Below are positions 8,199 through 16,774 of a stretch of DNA of 64,000 nucleotides, piece after piece. Origin of the DNA: Arthrobacter pascens (GTDB taxonomy: Bacteria; Actinomycetota; Actinomycetes; Actinomycetales; Micrococcaceae). The DNA is taken from assembly GCF_017052465.1 (NCBI RefSeq), contig NZ_JAFHKT010000113.1, positions 1 to 64,000 of the forward strand, read 5' to 3'. The position numbers and the translations under genes were made by a program. Below the pieces are notes generated by a model. It searched no databases. It was not told the origin of the DNA and saw nothing but the letters and a program-made list of their open reading frames with translations. Each line of letters begins with the position of its first letter. Positions within the stretch are counted from its first letter, which is position 1.

Positions 8199-9665
8199 TC
8201 AGGGGTGGCCGCTCCGGTGTGTATCGGCCGGTTCGCCCGGCCCGGCGTTGGTCTTCCTGGTGATCAGCCAGGTGACAAACCACAGGACGACGCCGATCGC
8301 CATCAGCCCGCCGGCAACCTGGTACTGGATGGGGTTCCGGCCCACCCACGGGCCGGCGAGAAAAGCACACAGCAGCGCCGCCACCAACGGCAGTTGCCCC
8401 GGCGAGGTGAAGAAGACCTTGCGGTTCGGGTCCCTCTTGCGGCGGAGTACGAGGCAGGCCACATTCACTACGGTGAACACGCACAACAACAGGAACGCGG
8501 TTGTCCCGGAAAGGTTGGCGACGATATTGCTTTCCGGATCGCTGCTGACATACCAGATCAGCCCCAGTGCAAGAAGCGTGGAGAACGCGATGCCGGCCCA
8601 GGGGGTACGGCGTCCCGGCAGCACTTTCCCCAGCGGCCGGGGCAGGACGTCCTGCCGCGCCATGCCGTAGATCAGGCGGCTCGCCATCAGCATGTTGATC
8701 AGCGCGGTGTTGGCCACTGCGAAGACCGCGAGGAAGGGGAAGATCCTGTCGATCGGGAAGTCCGGTGAGCCCTTGTGCACCACCTCGAGGAGCGCGGCAC
8801 CTTCGGCCTCCCTGATGTTCTCAAGCTCGGTGGGCGTGAGCACGCTGACCACGGAGACGGCCACCAGCATGTAAAGGAGCACCGCGATGCCGAGGCCAGT
8901 CAGCATGGTGCGCGGGAAGATGTGCTCCGGGTTCTTGGTCTCCTCGACCATGTTTACCGAATCCTCGAAGCCGACCATCGCAAAGAAGGCGATGGAGGTG
9001 GCCGCGGTGACCGCCAGGAACAAGCCCTTGTCCTGGTAATCGTTGAAGACGAATACTTCTCCTGCGTTCCCCGTCCCCTGCGCCATCACGAAGAAGCCGA
9101 CGCCGATCACGATGAACAAGGCGATCATCTCGACCAGGGTGAGGACGACGTTGAACTTCACGCTCTCCCCCACGCCGCGCAGGTTGATCGCCGCGAGCAG
9201 CAGCATGAAACCCAGGGCAACGACGGTGACTACCTCCCGTCCGGGCATGCCCATCCAGCCGTTGATCTCCAGGCCCCCGAAGAAGTTCTGAGCCAGTACG
9301 TTCGCGGATGTGGAGGCGCTGGTGATGCCGGAGCAGACCACGGCGAATGCGACGAGGAACGTTACGAAGTGGATCCCGAAGGCCTTGTGCGTGTAGAGCG
9401 CAGCACCGGCTGCCTGCGGGTACTGGGTGACCAGCTCCAGATAGGAAAAGGCGGTCAGAGTCGCGACGACGAAGGCGAGCAGGAACGGCAGCCAGACGAT
9501 GCCGCCGACTTGGCCGGCCATGGTTCCGGTGACCGCGTAGACGCCTGCGCCGAGGATGTCGCCCACAATGAACAGGAGCAGGAGCTTGGGTCCCAGAACC
9601 CGCTTGAGTGCGTGTTGGTCGCCCTCGGGGGTGACGTCGTACAGTTCGTCAGAAGTCGTGCTCAT
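8199..9665 (-). CDS. APC-family amino-acid permease
   Basis: A 488-residue transporter with about 12 membrane helices. The N-terminal half has the APC signature 'GDILGAGVYAVTGTMAGQVGG' (helix 1 with the broken Gly-rich segment) and later 'SIAFFAMVGFEDSVNMVEETKNPEHIFPR', the conserved helix-6/loop region of amino-acid/polyamine/cation permeases. The substrate is not predictable. I start at the ATG at 9665 because GGAGG lies 5 nt upstream; the ATG at 9677 is poorer. No regulator is adjacent. Confidence 0.9.
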   Translation of the reverse strand: MSTTSDELYDVTPEGDQHALKRVLGPKLLLLFIVGDILGAGVYAVTGTMAGQVGGIVWLPFLLAFVVATLTAFSYLELVTQYPQAAGAALYTHKAFGIHFVTFLVAFAVVCSGITSASTSANVLAQNFFGGLEINGWMGMPGREVVTVVALGFMLLLAAINLRGVGESVKFNVVLTLVEMIALFIVIGVGFFVMAQGTGNAGEVFVFNDYQDKGLFLAVTAATSIAFFAMVGFEDSVNMVEETKNPEHIFPRTMLTGLGIAVLLYMLVAVSVVSVLTPTELENIREAEGAALLEVVHKGSPDFPIDRIFPFLAVFAVANTALINMLMASRLIYGMARQDVLPRPLGKVLPGRRTPWAGIAFSTLLALGLIWYVSSDPESNIVANLSGTTAFLLLCVFTVVNVACLVLRRKRDPNRKVFFTSPGQLPLVAALLCAFLAGPWVGRNPIQYQVAGGLMAIGVVLWFVTWLITRKTNAGPGEPADTHRSGHP

Positions 9666-9894
9666 AGTGACCTCCACAGCAGGTGCAGCTCCTCACGGAG
9701 CCCCGGCCGGCCTCCCGGCCTGGATGTGACTTACTTCACTGTGGACCTCCCAGGTCACTTTGGCAACAGCCGCCCCGAAGGCAGCCCACACAGTGCCCGT
9801 CGCGGTAACACGCGCCGGCGCAGGTTCCTGAAGACCCGTTCGCCGCATAGACTGCCCGTGTAAGCGACGCTGCTGCCAGCCCAAGGACGGTGCC

Positions 9895-10488
9895 ATGACC
9901 GTGATCGATCCGGAATTGCTGACCTTTGAGTACAGGCTCCAGTATCGCGGCGTTCCAGGAATGGAGCACGTTCCCCGGGACTATCCAATGCGCTGGGAGG
10001 TCACCGTCAATGCCGCTGGCTTAAACGGCGCGGGTGGTGCGGAGGGAGAGATGGTCCAGGTGGGCCACGCCGTCGTCCGGGTTGTTCCAAAAGCCGGAAT
10101 GATCAATCTCTTCATTACCACGGATAGCGCGGACGCTGAGATGGCACACATCGCTCAAATGCTGACTACAGAACGCCCGGACCTTGTCACTGAGTATCTT
10201 CAGGACAGAGGCGACCTGATGATTGTCTCCGCCCTCGAGATCCTGCCTGAGTACCGCGGCGACCGCATGGGCTACACCATCCTGCACGCCATCCTTGAAA
10301 CAGTCGGCCGTTCCGTGGACCTCGTCGTCGTCCACGCCGTACCGGCAACCAGTGAAGACTCCCCCGCCGAAGGCACTCCGGAGTACGAACAGGCCACGTC
10401 CACGCTGAAGGCGTACTGGCAGGATTTCGGTTTCGATGAGGCAGCCGGGGAGTACATGGCCTTCGCCAAGAAGAGAATCCTCGAATAG
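9895..10488 (+). CDS. GNAT-like acyltransferase
   Basis: A 197-residue soluble protein. The central part 'DLMIVSALEILPEYRGDRMGYTILHAILE' resembles the acetyl-CoA-binding strand-helix of GNAT enzymes (V-x-x-E/P-x-x-R-x-x-x-x-G), and 'AYWQDFGFDEAAGEYMAFAKK' resembles the usual C-terminal GFxxxxxxYM segment. Substrate unknown. AAGGACGG precedes the ATG. A perfect 12-bp-stem hairpin follows at 10498-10524. Confidence 0.65.
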   Translation: MTVIDPELLTFEYRLQYRGVPGMEHVPRDYPMRWEVTVNAAGLNGAGGAEGEMVQVGHAVVRVVPKAGMINLFITTDSADAEMAHIAQMLTTERPDLVTEYLQDRGDLMIVSALEILPEYRGDRMGYTILHAILETVGRSVDLVVVHAVPATSEDSPAEGTPEYEQATSTLKAYWQDFGFDEAAGEYMAFAKKRILE

Positions 10489-10497
10489 CTCCACGCC

Positions 10498-10524
10498 GAA
10501 AGGCCCCGCGATGCGGGGCCTTTC
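10498..10524 (+). terminator. Rho-independent terminator
   Basis: Perfect 12-bp arms GAAAGGCCCCGC / GCGGGGCCTTTC around a 3-nt loop. It lies 10 nt after the GNAT-like gene and 12 nt from the convergent small gene ending at 10536, so it probably serves both strands. Confidence 0.85.
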
Positions 10525-10535
10525 ACTTTCAGTGC

Positions 10536-10736
10536 CTAGACGTTTTCGCTGATCCGGTCAGGCTTTTCAGCTGCGTCCTTCTCCCACTGGGCGAGGTAGG
10601 CCCACATCCTGGATTCCTCTGCCTGCACCTGGGGCTCCGGGGCCTCATCGGGCCTCGTCTCCGGGCGGGTTTCATTGGATTCCCGGGCGCGATCTTTCCT
10701 GTAGTTCCGCCACCCCTCGCACGATGAATAGCACAT
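10536..10736 (-). CDS. Small Cys-pair protein
   Basis: A 66-residue protein beginning MCYSSCEGWRNYRKDRARE, with a C-x3-C pair at the N-terminus and an acidic Pro/Glu-rich middle. The AAGGAGGTC ribosome site just before the ATG at 10736 is excellent, which is the main reason to accept so short a gene. Function unknown; the Cys pair could bind a metal. Confidence 0.6.
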   Translation of the reverse strand: MCYSSCEGWRNYRKDRARESNETRPETRPDEAPEPQVQAEESRMWAYLAQWEKDAAEKPDRISENV

Positions 10737-10815
10737 CACCGACCTCCTTACTGTGGGTGTGCTTAAATCGTCCTCCCATTCGGCGGCCGCGTCGAGCCTC
10801 AGCCGTTGCGCGGCG

Positions 10816-11280
10816 TTAAGCCAGCCGCGAGCGGACGATGTCGCTGACGGCCTTGCCGTCGAACCGCCCGGCGACCTTGGCCGTTACGGGCTTCATCACG
10901 GCGCCCATCTGCCTCATCGACAGCTCCGCACCGCCGGACTTGAGTTCCTCAATCGCCTCATCCACGATGGCCTCCACCTCTGCGGCCGTGAGTGGCCTCG
11001 GCAGGTAGGCCTCGATGACATCGGCTTCAGCAATTTCCGCCGCAGCGTGGTCCTTCTCCCCCGCTTCCGTGTAGATCCTGGCGGTGTCGTGGCGCTTCGC
11101 CGCCTCCTTTTGCAGCAGTGCCGTGATCTGGGCGTCATCCAGTTCCACAGGCGTCTTGCCGGACTTTTCACGGGTTTCAATCTCGCCCAAAACATTGCGC
11201 ACAGTGGTGAGCGCCACCTTGTTGCCGTCCTTCATGTGCGCGACAACATCGGCGTGCAGGCGTTCCTTCAACATGGTCAT
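10816..11280 (-). CDS. GatB/YqeY domain-containing protein
   Basis: A 154-residue helical protein with the YqeY hallmarks: 'LKERLHADVVAHMKDGNKVALTTVRNVLGEIETRE' at the N-terminus, 'YTEAGEKDHAAAEIAEADVIEAYLPRPL' in the middle and 'MRQMGAVMKPVTAKVAGRFDGKAVSDIVRSRL' at the end. The domain is related to the tRNA-binding tail of the GatB amidotransferase subunit; stand-alone YqeY proteins have no settled function. The start at 11280 (ATG-ACC-ATG) follows AAGGAAGTC. Confidence 0.9.
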   Translation of the reverse strand: MTMLKERLHADVVAHMKDGNKVALTTVRNVLGEIETREKSGKTPVELDDAQITALLQKEAAKRHDTARIYTEAGEKDHAAAEIAEADVIEAYLPRPLTAAEVEAIVDEAIEELKSGGAELSMRQMGAVMKPVTAKVAGRFDGKAVSDIVRSRLA

Positions 11281-11391
11281 GACTTCCTTTTTCAGCATTG
11301 CGGTGATGTAGGGGCACTGTTAACTCCATCGTGCACCCTAAAGGCCCCGGTGAACATTTCCGCCCGGCCTCCGGCGGTAGCCTTGAATCCT

Positions 11392-12156
11392 ATGGTTAAT
11401 TTTGCTGCAGCAGTTCCGACCCTGCCCGAACAATGGTGGGACCGGGTTGCCGCCGGCTTTGCACGGTCCGAGGTTCCCACGGTGACCGTTACTGAACTGC
11501 TCGCCGTAGTCCTCGTCGCCGTCGTGCTCTCCGTCCCTGGCGCCACGTGGCGGTACTTCGGCTTGTTCGCGACGGTGACGCACGAGCTGGGACACGCTTT
11601 CGCGGCTCTTACCAGCGGCCAGCGGCTGGGCGGCATCAAACTGCGGCTCAACCATTCCGGCACCACCACCTCCTATACGCGCGGGCGTTTCGCCGCCGTG
11701 TGGTCAGGGTTCTGGGGCTACCCCGTCCCGGGCATGACTGGAGCCGGGCTGGTTTGGTCCGGGTTCAACGGCTGGGGCCCCGCCGCCATGTCGGCCGGCC
11801 TCCTGGTTCTGCTGGCATCCCTGATCTTCATCCGCAATGCGGCCGGTGTGCTGATCCTGCTCGCGGCAGTGGCAGGCACGGGAGCACTCATCATCGGCGT
11901 GCCCGCAGTCTTTACCGGGCACGTGGCCATCATCCTGGGATTGGCTCTGCTCGTAGCCTCGGTCCGGGACCTGGCCAAGCTCGCCAACGTGCACCTCCGC
12001 CGCCGGGATCAGTTGAGGACATCGGACGCCTACATCCTGTACCGGGCCACGGCCGTTCCTTCGGCGGTGTGGATAGCTCTCTTCTCCCTCGTCGTGGCCG
12101 CATCGTGGCTCGTTGCCTGGCAGCCCATGTCGCGTGTCCTGGCAGCCGGCACATAG
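11392..12156 (+). CDS. M50-type membrane metallopeptidase (peptidase M50B-like)
   Basis: A 254-residue membrane protein with 6-7 hydrophobic segments. 'THELGHAF' gives the zinc-binding H64-E-x-x-H68 inside the second hydrophobic region, as in M50B-like site-2-type proteases. 'LAKLANVHLRRRDQLRTSDAY' forms a C-terminal loop before the last helix; an Asp there may be the third ligand. The frame runs much further upstream, but that part is antisense to the YqeY-like gene. No Shine-Dalgarno sequence precedes the ATG; TAGCCT lies 8 nt upstream. Confidence 0.8.
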   Translation: MVNFAAAVPTLPEQWWDRVAAGFARSEVPTVTVTELLAVVLVAVVLSVPGATWRYFGLFATVTHELGHAFAALTSGQRLGGIKLRLNHSGTTTSYTRGRFAAVWSGFWGYPVPGMTGAGLVWSGFNGWGPAAMSAGLLVLLASLIFIRNAAGVLILLAAVAGTGALIIGVPAVFTGHVAIILGLALLVASVRDLAKLANVHLRRRDQLRTSDAYILYRATAVPSAVWIALFSLVVAASWLVAWQPMSRVLAAGT

Positions 12157-12165
12157 TCTGGGTCC
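12154..12165 (+). promoter_or_regulatory. Leaderless-type -10 element
   Basis: TAGTCT at 12154-12159 followed by six bases and then the ATG at 12166. No Shine-Dalgarno sequence is present. Confidence 0.45.
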
Positions 12166-13227
12166 ATGAACCAGCAGTCCAGCACCGTCAAGGAACACAG
12201 CACCAGGGGTTCCTACGTCACCGGCGGAGATTTCAACCGGGACACAAACTACATCGAGGACCGGATCACCAAGAACGGTGAAGCAGGGCTAAACGGTGAG
12301 CCGGGCTGGCCCGTGGAACGGGGCCGCTACCGGCTGGTGGCTGCCCGCGCCTGCCCGTGGGCCAACCGGACGGTGATCGTCCGCCGCCTGCTGGGACTGG
12401 AGGACGCCATCTCGCTGGGCCAGCCGGGCCCCACCCACGATGCCCGCTCCTGGACTTTCGACCTTGACCCCGGCGGGAAGGACCCGGTCCTCGGCATCAA
12501 ACGCCTGCAGGAAGCGTACTTCCGGCGGTTCCCGGACTACCCGCGCGGCATTACCGTCCCCGCTCTTGTCGACATCGCCAGCGGGGCCGTAGTGACCAAC
12601 AACTTCCCCCAGATAACGCTGGACTTCTCCACCGAGTGGACCGCGTTCCACCGCCCCGGCGCGCCGCAGCTGTACCCGGAACACCTTCGCGGCGAGATCG
12701 ACCGCGTCAACAAGCGCGTGTTCACCGAAGTCAACAACGGCGTGTACCGGTGCGGATTCGCCGGGTCCCAGGAAGCGTACGACGCCGCCTACGCCCGCCT
12801 GTGGGCGGCCCTGGACTGGCTGGAGGACCGGCTTGCGGACCAGCGGTATCTGGTGGGCGGCTCCATTACCGAAGCCGACGTCCGCCTCTTCACAACTTTG
12901 GTGAGGTTCGACGCTGTGTATCACGGGCACTTCAAGTGCAACCGGAACAAGCTCAGTGAGATGCCTCATCTGTGGGCGTACGCCCGGGACCTGTTCCAGA
13001 CTCCGGGGTTCGGGGACACCATCGACTTCGTGCAGATCAAGCAGCACTACTACATCGTTCACGAGGACATCAACCCCACGGGCATCGTCCCTGCGGGACC
13101 CGAGCTGTCAGGCTGGCTCACGCCGCACGGCCGCGAATCGCTGAACGGAAGCCCTTTCGGCGAAGGCACTCCCCCTGGACCCGTCCGTGCAGGGGAACAA
13201 GTGTCCCCCGGGCACGGAGCAGGCTGA
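12166..13227 (+). CDS. Glutathionyl-hydroquinone reductase-like transferase (Xi-class GST fold)
   Basis: A 353-residue protein of the YqjG/ECM4 type. 'RYRLVAARACPWANRTVIVRRLLGLE' carries the catalytic Cys63 in the CPWA motif; 'GITVPALVDIASGAVVTNNFPQI' is the thioredoxin-like cis-Pro region; the C-terminal helical domain has 'RYLVGGSITEADVRLFTTLVRFDAVYHGHFKCN'. The family reduces glutathionyl-hydroquinones. Actinobacteria generally make mycothiol instead of glutathione, so the physiological thiol is probably mycothiol. The last 35 residues form a Gly/Pro-rich tail beyond the fold. Confidence 0.88.
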   Translation: MNQQSSTVKEHSTRGSYVTGGDFNRDTNYIEDRITKNGEAGLNGEPGWPVERGRYRLVAARACPWANRTVIVRRLLGLEDAISLGQPGPTHDARSWTFDLDPGGKDPVLGIKRLQEAYFRRFPDYPRGITVPALVDIASGAVVTNNFPQITLDFSTEWTAFHRPGAPQLYPEHLRGEIDRVNKRVFTEVNNGVYRCGFAGSQEAYDAAYARLWAALDWLEDRLADQRYLVGGSITEADVRLFTTLVRFDAVYHGHFKCNRNKLSEMPHLWAYARDLFQTPGFGDTIDFVQIKQHYYIVHEDINPTGIVPAGPELSGWLTPHGRESLNGSPFGEGTPPGPVRAGEQVSPGHGAG

Positions 13228-13354
13228 CCGCTTTTAGTCCGGCTCTTACACACGCGCCCCGGCCGCACCCTGGAGCGGGCAGCGAGGTGCGACGAGGATG
13301 CTGCGCCCGTTTATCCATTTGTCGCAGCGGGGCGGCCACCCTAGTGTTGGCCCG

Positions 13355-14470
13355 GTGAGCACCCTGAAGAACGAGACCTCAGCCAGCGCTCATTGGACGC
13401 GACGGCTGGGACGGGCGACAGTGACGGGCGCAAGGCGTGTTCTTGCTGCGCCCCGGCTGCAGTTGGCGGCCAAGGCCGGCCTGGCTGCCGGCCTCGCCTT
13501 CCTCATCGCCCCGTACATGCCGGGGGCCGCGGCCCAGTACCCGTACTATGCGCCGCTTGGCGCCTTGGTGGCCATGTATGAGAATGTGGCCGGTTCGATG
13601 CGCCAGGGCTTCCAGACACTCGTCGGCCTGGCCGCAGGAATCGGGCTCTCATTCCTCCTGCTCAGTTTCGGCGCCACCCCGCTGTCAGTCGGCATCGTCA
13701 TGGCCCTTGGCGTGCTGCTGGCCGGACTCCCCCGCCTCGGAGCAGGCCGGGACTGGATTCCCACGGCAGCGCTGCTTGTCCTGCTGGTGGGCGGCAACAA
13801 TCCGGACGATTTCTCGTTCGGCTACCTGCTCCAGATGGGTGTCGGCGTTGCCATCGGCGTCATCGTGAACCTGCTCGTTTTCCCGCCCCTGCATTTCAAT
13901 GCGGCGGCGCTCAGCCTGACCGAGCTGCGCCTTGCCCTGGCCCGCCAGCTGACAGACATGGGAGCGGCGGTCCACGAAAAGTGGCCGCCTGAGCATGAGG
14001 ACTGGTCCCTGCGCTCGGACGAGCTGGCACGGTCGGCCAGGTCCGTTCGCGACGCCGTCCAGAAGGCCGACGCAAGCCGGGAAGCCAACCCCCGCCGCCG
14101 CTTCCACCCCCGCGACGTGGACTTGGACTACCGCAACGTCCGCGACCTTGAACGCGTCACGTTCCACATCCAGGACATGACCGAAGTGCTCGCGGAGGTC
14201 ATCTGGAACAAGGACATGCCGTTCACCATCCCGCTTCCGTACAGTGAGCCGCTCGCCAAGGCGCTCGCCGCCGTCGGAGAGGTGCTCTCCGCCGACGAGG
14301 AGGACCCTGACCGGCAGGCCGAGCTGACGGCGGCGGCACGAGGTGCGGTTGACTCCCTGAGGGCCCGGATCGTTTCCTCAGGCGCCGACGCCGATGCCCC
14401 CAGCGCCGCCGAATCCATCCTGCTCAGCCTGCACAGGATCCTGCGCGTGGCTGAAACGGACAGCCGCTAG
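13355..14470 (+). CDS. FUSC-family (aromatic acid exporter-like) membrane protein
   Basis: A protein of about 371 residues. The first half has six hydrophobic segments ('LQLAAKAGLAAGLAFLIAPYM', 'ALVAMYENVAGSMRQGFQTLVGLAAGIGLSFLLL' and others), the pattern of FUSC/ArAE proteins; the second half is a helical cytoplasmic domain rich in Arg, Glu and Leu. Such proteins are thought to export aromatic acids or related compounds. The start is uncertain: GTG at 13355 has TAGTGT seven nt upstream (leaderless type), while an ATG at 13298 gives 390 residues. Confidence 0.75.
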   Translation: MSTLKNETSASAHWTRRLGRATVTGARRVLAAPRLQLAAKAGLAAGLAFLIAPYMPGAAAQYPYYAPLGALVAMYENVAGSMRQGFQTLVGLAAGIGLSFLLLSFGATPLSVGIVMALGVLLAGLPRLGAGRDWIPTAALLVLLVGGNNPDDFSFGYLLQMGVGVAIGVIVNLLVFPPLHFNAAALSLTELRLALARQLTDMGAAVHEKWPPEHEDWSLRSDELARSARSVRDAVQKADASREANPRRRFHPRDVDLDYRNVRDLERVTFHIQDMTEVLAEVIWNKDMPFTIPLPYSEPLAKALAAVGEVLSADEEDPDRQAELTAAARGAVDSLRARIVSSGADADAPSAAESILLSLHRILRVAETDSR

Positions 14471-14519
14471 GGTACCTGCGCCTTTGCGGGGGACGGCGGG
14501 CCGGCCCTTGCGGCCAGCG

Positions 14520-15431
14520 CTACAGCGACGCCACCGATCCGCTGAAGTGCTTTCGGCCGGAGCGCGCGTTCCATGCAACATAGTCCGAGCGCACCCAGCC
14601 GGCTCCCTCAGCCTGAACCGTCGAAATATCAAGGGCAACCCGCGCCGGAAGGAACACCGGCGCTTCAAAGGCAACGTCCCAACGGAATGAATCGCCTTTG
14701 GCCGCACCGACATCTGCCAGTGCCCGCGACGCCAGGTACATACCGTGCGCTATGGACCGCCTCAGGCCCAGTGCCCTGGCGGACAGGACACTGAGGTGGA
14801 TGGGATTGAAATCCCCCGACACCGCGGCGTAGGCCCGCCCCGCATCGACTCCCAACTGCCAGATGGCTGTGGGGTCCGGAGCCGTGAACTGCTGCGTTGG
14901 CGTCCCGCCCGACGCTTTGTCGATGCCCGGAAGATAGGCGCCCTTGGCCAGATACGTGGACACGCCCCGCCAGCGGATACTGTCGTCCCCGGACGTGCGG
15001 ATCTCGGCAACGATGTCCAGTTGTGTTCCGGCCCGGTGTGCCCGAAGTGCCTCGGCGCGGGCGCTGACATCCAGTGCCTCGGTGAACCGGACCGGGCGGA
15101 ACTGCTCAACGGCGTTGCGGAGATGAATCATGCCCAGCAGCGGCAGCGGAAAGTCGTCCCGGTTCATGATGCTCATGGCGACGGGGAACGCCATGGCATG
15201 GAGGAACCCTGCGGGCAGCACATCGCTGGCAGTTTCGCCGACCAGATGCTGATAGGCGGTCAACTGTCCGACGTCGGCGCGCACGCCCCGCACTTCGTGG
15301 CCCGTCGCGGGCAGCGCCGCTGCCGGGTGGGATCCAAGGAGCCGGCGCCGCGCGGCCCCGGCGGCCGCGTTCACGTACAGTTTGGAGAGGGACGGCATCT
15401 CGCCCAGGATGATGGGCTGGCCGGGGCTCAT
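14520..15431 (-). CDS. MaoC-family dehydratase (HtdX-like)
   Basis: A 303-residue double-hot-dog protein. The C-terminal half carries the hydratase signature 'SGDFNPIHLS' (Asp207, His212) and 'RRSIAHGMYLASRALA' (His229, Gly230). It would hydrate enoyl-CoA or dehydrate 3-hydroxyacyl-CoA/ACP. Its start overlaps the stop of the fabG4-type gene (15428-15431, ATGA). The order with FabG4 and thiolase matches Rv0241c-Rv0242c-Rv0243 of Mycobacterium tuberculosis, where the MaoC protein is HtdX. Confidence 0.88.
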   Translation of the reverse strand: MSPGQPIILGEMPSLSKLYVNAAAGAARRRLLGSHPAAALPATGHEVRGVRADVGQLTAYQHLVGETASDVLPAGFLHAMAFPVAMSIMNRDDFPLPLLGMIHLRNAVEQFRPVRFTEALDVSARAEALRAHRAGTQLDIVAEIRTSGDDSIRWRGVSTYLAKGAYLPGIDKASGGTPTQQFTAPDPTAIWQLGVDAGRAYAAVSGDFNPIHLSVLSARALGLRRSIAHGMYLASRALADVGAAKGDSFRWDVAFEAPVFLPARVALDISTVQAEGAGWVRSDYVAWNARSGRKHFSGSVASL

Positions 15432-16765
15432 GCACCCACCAGTTGCTGTCCGCAGACCCGCAGCACTTCGCCGGAAATGCCCCCGGCAGCGTCGCTGGCG
15501 AGGAACGCAATCGCCTCGGCAACATCCTGCGGGCGCCCGCCCTGCTGCAGCGAATTGAGCCGCCTTGCGACCTCCCGCGTGGCAAAAGGCATGCGGGCGG
15601 TCATCTCCGTTTCAATGAAGCCGGGAGCCACCGCATTGATCGAGCCGCCATGCCCGGCCAGCAGGGGTGCCGTGGCACGCACCATCCCGATCACCCCGCC
15701 CTTGGAGGCCGCGTAGTTCGTCTGGCCCCGGTTGCCGGCGATGCCTGTGGTTGAGGCCACCGACACGATCCGCGGATTGGAACGGAAATGTTCGGACGCA
15801 AGCAGGGCTTCATTGATCCGAAGCTGCGCGCTGATGTTCACCGCCAGCACCGAGCTCCAACGCCCACGATCCATGTTCACAAGAAGCTTGTCCCGGGTGA
15901 TGCCCGCGTTGTGGACCACGATGTCCAGCCGCCCGTGGCGCCTGACGGCGTGGTCTATGATCCGCCCGCCGGCATCGTCCCGGCTGACATCGAGCTGCAG
16001 CGCTGTTCCCCGGATTTCGTTCGCAACGGCGGCGAGGTGGTCTCCCGCAGCCGGAATATCGACCGCCACCACCGTCGCGCCGTCCCTGTGCAGCGTCCGC
16101 GCAATGGCGGCTCCGATGCCGCGCGCGGCGCCGGTGACGACAGCGACCTTGCCGGCGAGCGGCTTGTCGGCGTCGGCGGGGAGCTCCCCCGATGCCGAAC
16201 TGATCCGCACGAACTGGCCGTCCACATAGGCGGACCGGCCGGAGAGGAAGAAGCGGAGTGCTCCAAGTGCCGCCGGAGCCGTGGCCGTAACGCCGTCGGC
16301 GAGCAGGATGCCGTTGCCCGTGGCGCCGGCCCGAAGTTCCTTTGCCAGTGAGCGGAGCAGCCCATCAACCCCCTGCCGGGCAGCAGCAACCTCCGGAGGG
16401 CTGCCGTCAGCAGCTCGCGAAATAGTGACTACGCGCCCGTTCGGGGCCAGGTCACGCAAGGAGGACGCAGCCGTCAGCACCGGCTTTTCGAGGTCGTCCG
16501 GTGACTCAACATCGTCCAGGACCAGCACGATCCCGCCGAGCCTCTCCCTGGGAACGGCGTGCCGGCGAACGTCCACATCCCATCTGAGGAGCTCTGCTGC
16601 GAGCTCGTCAGCCCCCGGACTCGAACCTTCCAGCAGGACGGGGCCGTTGCTGAGGGGCTGACCGGGTTCATAGCGCCGGAGTGCGGCGGGCTGTGGGAGC
16701 CCGAGTTTCTTGGCGACGTCCCGGCCGAGGCCCTTGCTGACCAGCCGCGTGTATGTGTCTGTCAT
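15428..16765 (-). CDS. fabG4: 3-oxoacyl-ACP/CoA reductase, long FabG4 type
   Basis: A 445-residue SDR with an extra flavodoxin-like N-terminal domain (about residues 1-195), the arrangement of high-molecular-weight FabG. The catalytic domain has TGAARGIG (211-218) for the cofactor, NAG at 286-288, Ser338, and Tyr351/Lys355 of YxxxK. It reduces 3-oxoacyl thioesters; in mycobacteria FabG4 prefers NADH and CoA-type substrates. It follows the thiolase gene by 9 nt and overlaps maoC, so the three form one operon under the divergent TetR operator. Confidence 0.9.
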   Translation of the reverse strand: MTDTYTRLVSKGLGRDVAKKLGLPQPAALRRYEPGQPLSNGPVLLEGSSPGADELAAELLRWDVDVRRHAVPRERLGGIVLVLDDVESPDDLEKPVLTAASSLRDLAPNGRVVTISRAADGSPPEVAAARQGVDGLLRSLAKELRAGATGNGILLADGVTATAPAALGALRFFLSGRSAYVDGQFVRISSASGELPADADKPLAGKVAVVTGAARGIGAAIARTLHRDGATVVAVDIPAAGDHLAAVANEIRGTALQLDVSRDDAGGRIIDHAVRRHGRLDIVVHNAGITRDKLLVNMDRGRWSSVLAVNISAQLRINEALLASEHFRSNPRIVSVASTTGIAGNRGQTNYAASKGGVIGMVRATAPLLAGHGGSINAVAPGFIETEMTARMPFATREVARRLNSLQQGGRPQDVAEAIAFLASDAAGGISGEVLRVCGQQLVGA

Positions 16766-16774
16766 AAGAATCCC

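Noticed and set aside
8775..9863. Long plus-strand open frame opposite the amino-acid permease
   Set aside because: It is antisense to a clear APC transporter, and its His/Asp/Gly-rich translation has no domain; a by-product of high GC.
10753..11391. N-terminal extension of the M50-type peptidase
   Set aside because: It lies antisense to the YqeY-like gene; the membrane protein begins naturally at 11392.
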